DNA from: CAZDKO01 sp964506075 [NCBI: uncultured bacterium]
GTDB taxonomy: Bacteria; CAZDME01; JAYEMH01
Assembly: GCA_964506075.1 (NCBI GenBank)
Contig: CAZDKO010000032.1
Coordinates: 1 to 17,222 of the forward strand
Length of the DNA stretch: 17,222 bases
Direction of reading: 5' to 3'
Every line of letters starts with the position of its first letter. The stretch's first letter is position 1. A model generated the notes under the pieces. That model ran no database searches. It was not told the DNA's origin and saw nothing but the letters and a program-made list of their open reading frames with translations. Positions 14,395-17,222 of the stretch are shown here, piece by piece. A program made the position numbers and the translations under genes.

Positions 14395-15393
14395 ATGGTA
14401 GAAGAGAAGAAGAATGAAAAAGCAAAAGCGTTGGATTTAGCCCTGACCCAGATTGAACGGCAATTTGGTAAAGGAGCTATTATGAAATTGGGAAAAGCTG
14501 TTTCCGGTCTTAAGGTGGCGGTTATTCCTACCGGTGCTCTTTCGGTAGATTTAGCTTTAGGAGTGGGGGGATTACCGAAGGGAAGGGTAACGGAGATTTT
14601 CGGGCCGGAAATGTCAGGAAAAACCACTCTTTCTTTAACGGCTATTGCTAATGTTCAAAAGGTCGGAGGGACGGCTGCTTTTATTGACGCTGAACACGCC
14701 CTGGACCCTAAATACGCTAAACTTTTGGGAGTTAATATTGATGAACTTTACATTTCCCAGCCGGATACCGGCGAACAGGCTCTGGAAATTACCGAGACCC
14801 TGGTAAGGAGTAATGCCGTTGATTTAATCGTCGTTGATTCGGTGGCGGCTCTGGTCCCTCAGGCGGAAATTGAAGGGGAAATGATAGACCAGCAAGTCGG
14901 GCTTCAGGCCAGGCTTATGTCCAAGGCTTTGCGGAAACTTTCAGCGGCGATAAATAAATCCCAGACCGTGGTTATTTTCATTAATCAGTTGAGAGAAAAG
15001 ATTGGAGTAATGTTCGGTAATCCGGAAACGACCCCCGGAGGCCGGGCGCTTAAATTTTATGCTTCGGTCCGTTTAGATGTGCGCCGGGTAGGTTCCATTA
15101 AAGAAGGTGAAGAAATTATCGGTAGCCGGGTCAGGGTAAAAGTGGCTAAAAATAAAGTCGCCCCGCCTTTCCGAACGGCTGAGTTTGACCTTTTTTATAA
15201 TGAAGGTATTTCCCGGGAAGGAAATATTCTGGATCTGGCTGTGGAGCTTAATTTAATCGATAAGTCCGGCGCCTGGTTTATTTATAAAAACGAGAAATTG
15301 GGACAGGGCAAAGAGAAAAGCCGTCTTTATCTTAAAGAACATCCCAAAATTACCGCTGAAATTGAAAAGCAAATTTTTACCAGTAAAAGTTAA
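14395..15393 (+). CDS. recA: RecA recombinase
   Basis: RecA forms ATP-dependent filaments on single-stranded DNA, drives homologous recombination and triggers LexA cleavage where LexA exists. The P-loop is GPEMSGKTT at residues 70-78, where most RecA have Ser or Ala at the Met position. [12 protein letters not shown] is the Walker B region. [17 protein letters not shown], the loop 2 stretch [27 protein letters not shown] and RLDVRR are typical. The protein has 332 residues and stops just after the core C-terminal domain ([14 protein letters not shown]), so it lacks the acidic tail of E. coli RecA (352 residues). The ATG at 14395 has the best ribosome site in the window, AGGAGGT at 14384-14390, which suggests high expression. 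No recX follows. Confidence 0.98.
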   Translation: MVEEKKNEKAKALDLALTQIERQFGKGAIMKLGKAVSGLKVAVIPTGALSVDLALGVGGLPKGRVTEIFGPEMSGKTTLSLTAIANVQKVGGTAAFIDAEHALDPKYAKLLGVNIDELYISQPDTGEQALEITETLVRSNAVDLIVVDSVAALVPQAEIEGEMIDQQVGLQARLMSKALRKLSAAINKSQTVVIFINQLREKIGVMFGNPETTPGGRALKFYASVRLDVRRVGSIKEGEEIIGSRVRVKVAKNKVAPPFRTAEFDLFYNEGISREGNILDLAVELNLIDKSGAWFIYKNEKLGQGKEKSRLYLKEHPKITAEIEKQIFTSKS

Positions 15394-15405
15394 TTTCTAA
15401 AGGGG

Positions 15406-15421
15406 TACTGTCTCTACGGTA
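15406..15421 (+). promoter_or_regulatory. Small 6-pair hairpin in the recA-htrA gap
   Basis: TACTGT (15406-15411) can pair with ACGGTA (15416-15421) around a CTCT loop, with one G-U pair. No T-run follows, so it is not an intrinsic terminator. It might mark the recA 3' end or be chance. Confidence 0.25.
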
Positions 15422-15467
15422 GTAAATAATAAAAATCACCGCTACCATATTCCTTAAGGGGGGAAAT

Positions 15468-17012
15468 ATGTTTTTTAGAAATACCAGAGGAAAGGTTTTA
15501 ATTACACTATTAATCGTTTTAATTTTTTTAGGCGTGGTGTTTCTTCTGTTACAGAAGAAAGCAAATTTCAATCTCTGTTCTGTTTCTTTGTTTAAAAGCC
15601 CCGCCGCTAAACCATATGAATCAACAGTTGAAAAAAGAGAAGAGGTAACGACCATTACCAGGGAGGCTCTTTCTTTAGAGGAGGCTTTTATCCGAATTGC
15701 TGAAGAAGTTAAACCGGCGGTGGTTAATATCAGTACGGTGCATATCATTAAAGATAACAAGTTGTTCCGCCGGTTTGACGGCGACCTTTTCGGGGATTCT
15801 CCCTGGGATGAGTTTTTTAGAAATTTTTTTGGTTCTCCTTATCAGCCTGAGGAGGGTTTAAAATTGAGAAGTTTAGGCTCAGGGATAATAATTGATAAGA
15901 AAGGTTACATTTTGACTAATAATCACGTAGTGGAAAGTGCCGATGAAATAAAGGTTATACTGGCGGAGAATGAAGAGTACGACGCTAAAGTTATCGGGCG
16001 TGATTCAAAAACCGATTTAGCCGTGATAAAGATAGATTTGGATAAAGATTTACCGACGGTTATCCTGGGGGATTCCGATAATTTACGGGTCGGGCAGTGG
16101 GCTATCGCCATAGGCAACCCTTTTGGTCTTCATCGGACGGTTACCGTCGGAGTCATAAGCGCTACCGGTCGGGTGGAGTTAGGAATAACCACTTACGAAA
16201 ATTTTATACAAACGGATGCTTCCATTAACCGCGGTAATAGCGGCGGTCCCCTGCTTAATATTCGTGGAGAAGTGATTGGCGTTAATACCGCTATCCTCGG
16301 TGGCGCCAGCGGTATCGGCTTTGCTATTCCCATTAATATGGCTAAAGAAATTTTGAATGATTTGATTACCAAAGGAAAGGTGACCAGGGGCTGGCTGGGA
16401 GTGATTATTCAGCCGGTTACCCCGGAGTTAAAAAATTCTTTCGGCCTGCAAAACGAGAAGGGGGCTTTAATTAGCGATGTTCTTAAAGACAGCCCCGCCG
16501 AAAAGGCCGGTTTAAAACGGGGAGACGTAATTATTACTTTTGACGGGATTCCGGTCAATGATGTCCGGGAATTACAGCTTAAGGTGGCCAAAGCCGAAAT
16601 TAACAGAATAATTGTAATCGATATTATCCGTGCCCGGCAGCCTTTGACCGTAAAAGTGGAGGTAGGAGAAATGCCCCGGGAGTTGCCTTTGGAAGAAAGG
16701 GAGATGACCGAAGAATCAAGATTATGGCTGGGGATGAAAGTTCAGGAGGTTAATCCTGAGTTAGCTCGGCAGCTTAATCTTTCTTCTTCTGAAGGAGTTA
16801 TTGTCACCCAGGTAGATTTAGGCAGTCCCGCGGAACAAGCCGGGATTGGCGTTAAAGATATCATTTTAGAGATTAATGGTCAGAGTATTAAAAATTTATC
16901 TGACTATGAAAAAGCCATCAGCAGTTTACAGGAAAATGCCAATGCCATTGTTTTAGTTCAGAGGTATGGCTATACAACTTTTATGGTGATAAAGCCGGAA
17001 AGGAAAAAATAG
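15468..17012 (+). CDS. DegP/HtrA-type serine protease with two PDZ domains
   Basis: This is an envelope quality-control protease of the HtrA family (S1C), which cleaves misfolded periplasmic proteins. The 514-residue protein has an N-terminal membrane segment (about 8-29) that is probably an uncleaved anchor, since no clear signal peptidase site follows. A linker leads to the trypsin-like domain with the full triad His153 (TNNHVVES), Asp183 (KTDLAVIKI) and Ser258 (GNSGGPLLN). PDZ1 covers about 308-395 (RGWLGVIIQPV) and PDZ2 about 419-508 (LWLGMKVQEV). This is the DegP/DegQ layout, but I cannot tell the two apart. The ATG at 15468 has a strong AAGGGGGG site at 15456-15463. It lies 74 bases after recA and 14 bases before alaS. 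Confidence 0.95.
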   Translation: MFFRNTRGKVLITLLIVLIFLGVVFLLLQKKANFNLCSVSLFKSPAAKPYESTVEKREEVTTITREALSLEEAFIRIAEEVKPAVVNISTVHIIKDNKLFRRFDGDLFGDSPWDEFFRNFFGSPYQPEEGLKLRSLGSGIIIDKKGYILTNNHVVESADEIKVILAENEEYDAKVIGRDSKTDLAVIKIDLDKDLPTVILGDSDNLRVGQWAIAIGNPFGLHRTVTVGVISATGRVELGITTYENFIQTDASINRGNSGGPLLNIRGEVIGVNTAILGGASGIGFAIPINMAKEILNDLITKGKVTRGWLGVIIQPVTPELKNSFGLQNEKGALISDVLKDSPAEKAGLKRGDVIITFDGIPVNDVRELQLKVAKAEINRIIVIDIIRARQPLTVKVEVGEMPRELPLEEREMTEESRLWLGMKVQEVNPELARQLNLSSSEGVIVTQVDLGSPAEQAGIGVKDIILEINGQSIKNLSDYEKAISSLQENANAIVLVQRYGYTTFMVIKPERKK

Positions 17013-17026
17013 TTTTTTAAAATAGC

Positions 17027-17222
17027 ATGGAATCAACCGCAATCAGGAGAAAATTTTTAGATTTTTTTGAGAAAAAGAAACATAAGATTTTTGCCAGCGA
17101 TAAGCTTATTCCTTCGGGTGACCCCACTTTGCTTTTTACCAGCGCTGGAATGGTTCAGTTTAAAGCCTATTTTTTAGGTGAGGTAAAACCGGCATCCCGT
17201 CGGGCAGCTTCCTGCCAGAGAT
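17027..17222 (+). CDS. alaS: AlaS N-terminal start (partial): alanyl-tRNA synthetase
   Basis: The first 65 codons are present and the frame runs off the window. The peptide matches the class II AlaRS N-terminus: [28 protein letters not shown], then [19 protein letters not shown] and RRAASCQR. The DPTLLFTxAGMxQFK stretch is diagnostic of the family. AlaRS charges tRNA-Ala in the cytoplasm; the aminoacylation core, editing domain and C-Ala domain lie beyond the window. The ATG at 17027 has no clear ribosome site and follows the protease stop by 14 bases. recA close to alaS is a common arrangement in bacteria. I find no terminator between the protease gene and alaS. Confidence 0.93.
   Translation, partial: MESTAIRRKFLDFFEKKKHKIFASDKLIPSGDPTLLFTSAGMVQFKAYFLGEVKPASRRAASCQR

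Noticed and set aside
17004-17018. Six A, TAG, six T after the protease gene as a terminator
   Set aside because: The stem has only A-T pairs and a 3-base loop; there is no GC-rich stem, and alaS starts 8 bases later.
1-17222. CRISPR arrays, insertion sequences, tRNA or rRNA genes, phage or defence genes
   Set aside because: None was found by reading; the plus-strand frames with family motifs account for nearly all of the DNA and the gaps are too short to hold such elements.

Overview
The window is a bacterial division and cell wall (dcw) cluster that runs straight into recA and alaS. All genes are on the + strand and packed almost end to end. The base composition is AT-leaning by eye, with much use of TTA, AAA and ATT codons. 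Several genes start with GTG or TTG. The gene order, the MurC-MurB fusion and the short type II-like MurB suggest an uncultured Gram-negative lineage near the PVC/Omnitrophota side of the tree. That placement is an inference from memory, not a phylogeny. Nothing here looks horizontally acquired: there is no transposase, integrase, CRISPR array, tRNA or rRNA.

Layout. Positions 1-77 are the end of murE. Then come murF, mraY, murD, ftsW, murG, a murC-murB fusion, ddl, ftsQ, ftsA, ftsZ and pgeF (to 13410). Most junctions are overlaps or gaps of a few bases, so this is probably one long operon. The longest gap in the window (13411-13537, 127 bases) carries a T-run and a good sigma70-type promoter. 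It probably starts a second unit: proC, recA, a DegP/HtrA-type protease and the start of alaS, which is cut by the window edge. No gene-free stretch reaches 300 bases.

How the genes work together. MurB and MurC (one polypeptide), MurD, MurE and MurF build the UDP-MurNAc pentapeptide, and Ddl supplies its D-Ala-D-Ala. MraY loads it on undecaprenyl phosphate, MurG adds GlcNAc to give lipid II, and FtsW polymerises lipid II at the septum. FtsZ, FtsA and FtsQ form and anchor the division machine. PgeF is thought to keep wrong amino acids out of the MurC step. ProC, RecA, HtrA and AlaS are housekeeping neighbours.

No new multi-gene system is visible. What deserves a second look is at fine scale: a strong stem-loop between murE and murF with a possible competing partner, heptanucleotide tandem repeats that begin at or across stop codons, the MurC-MurB fusion with Cys at the expected catalytic Ser of MurB, and small palindromes before murG and recA.
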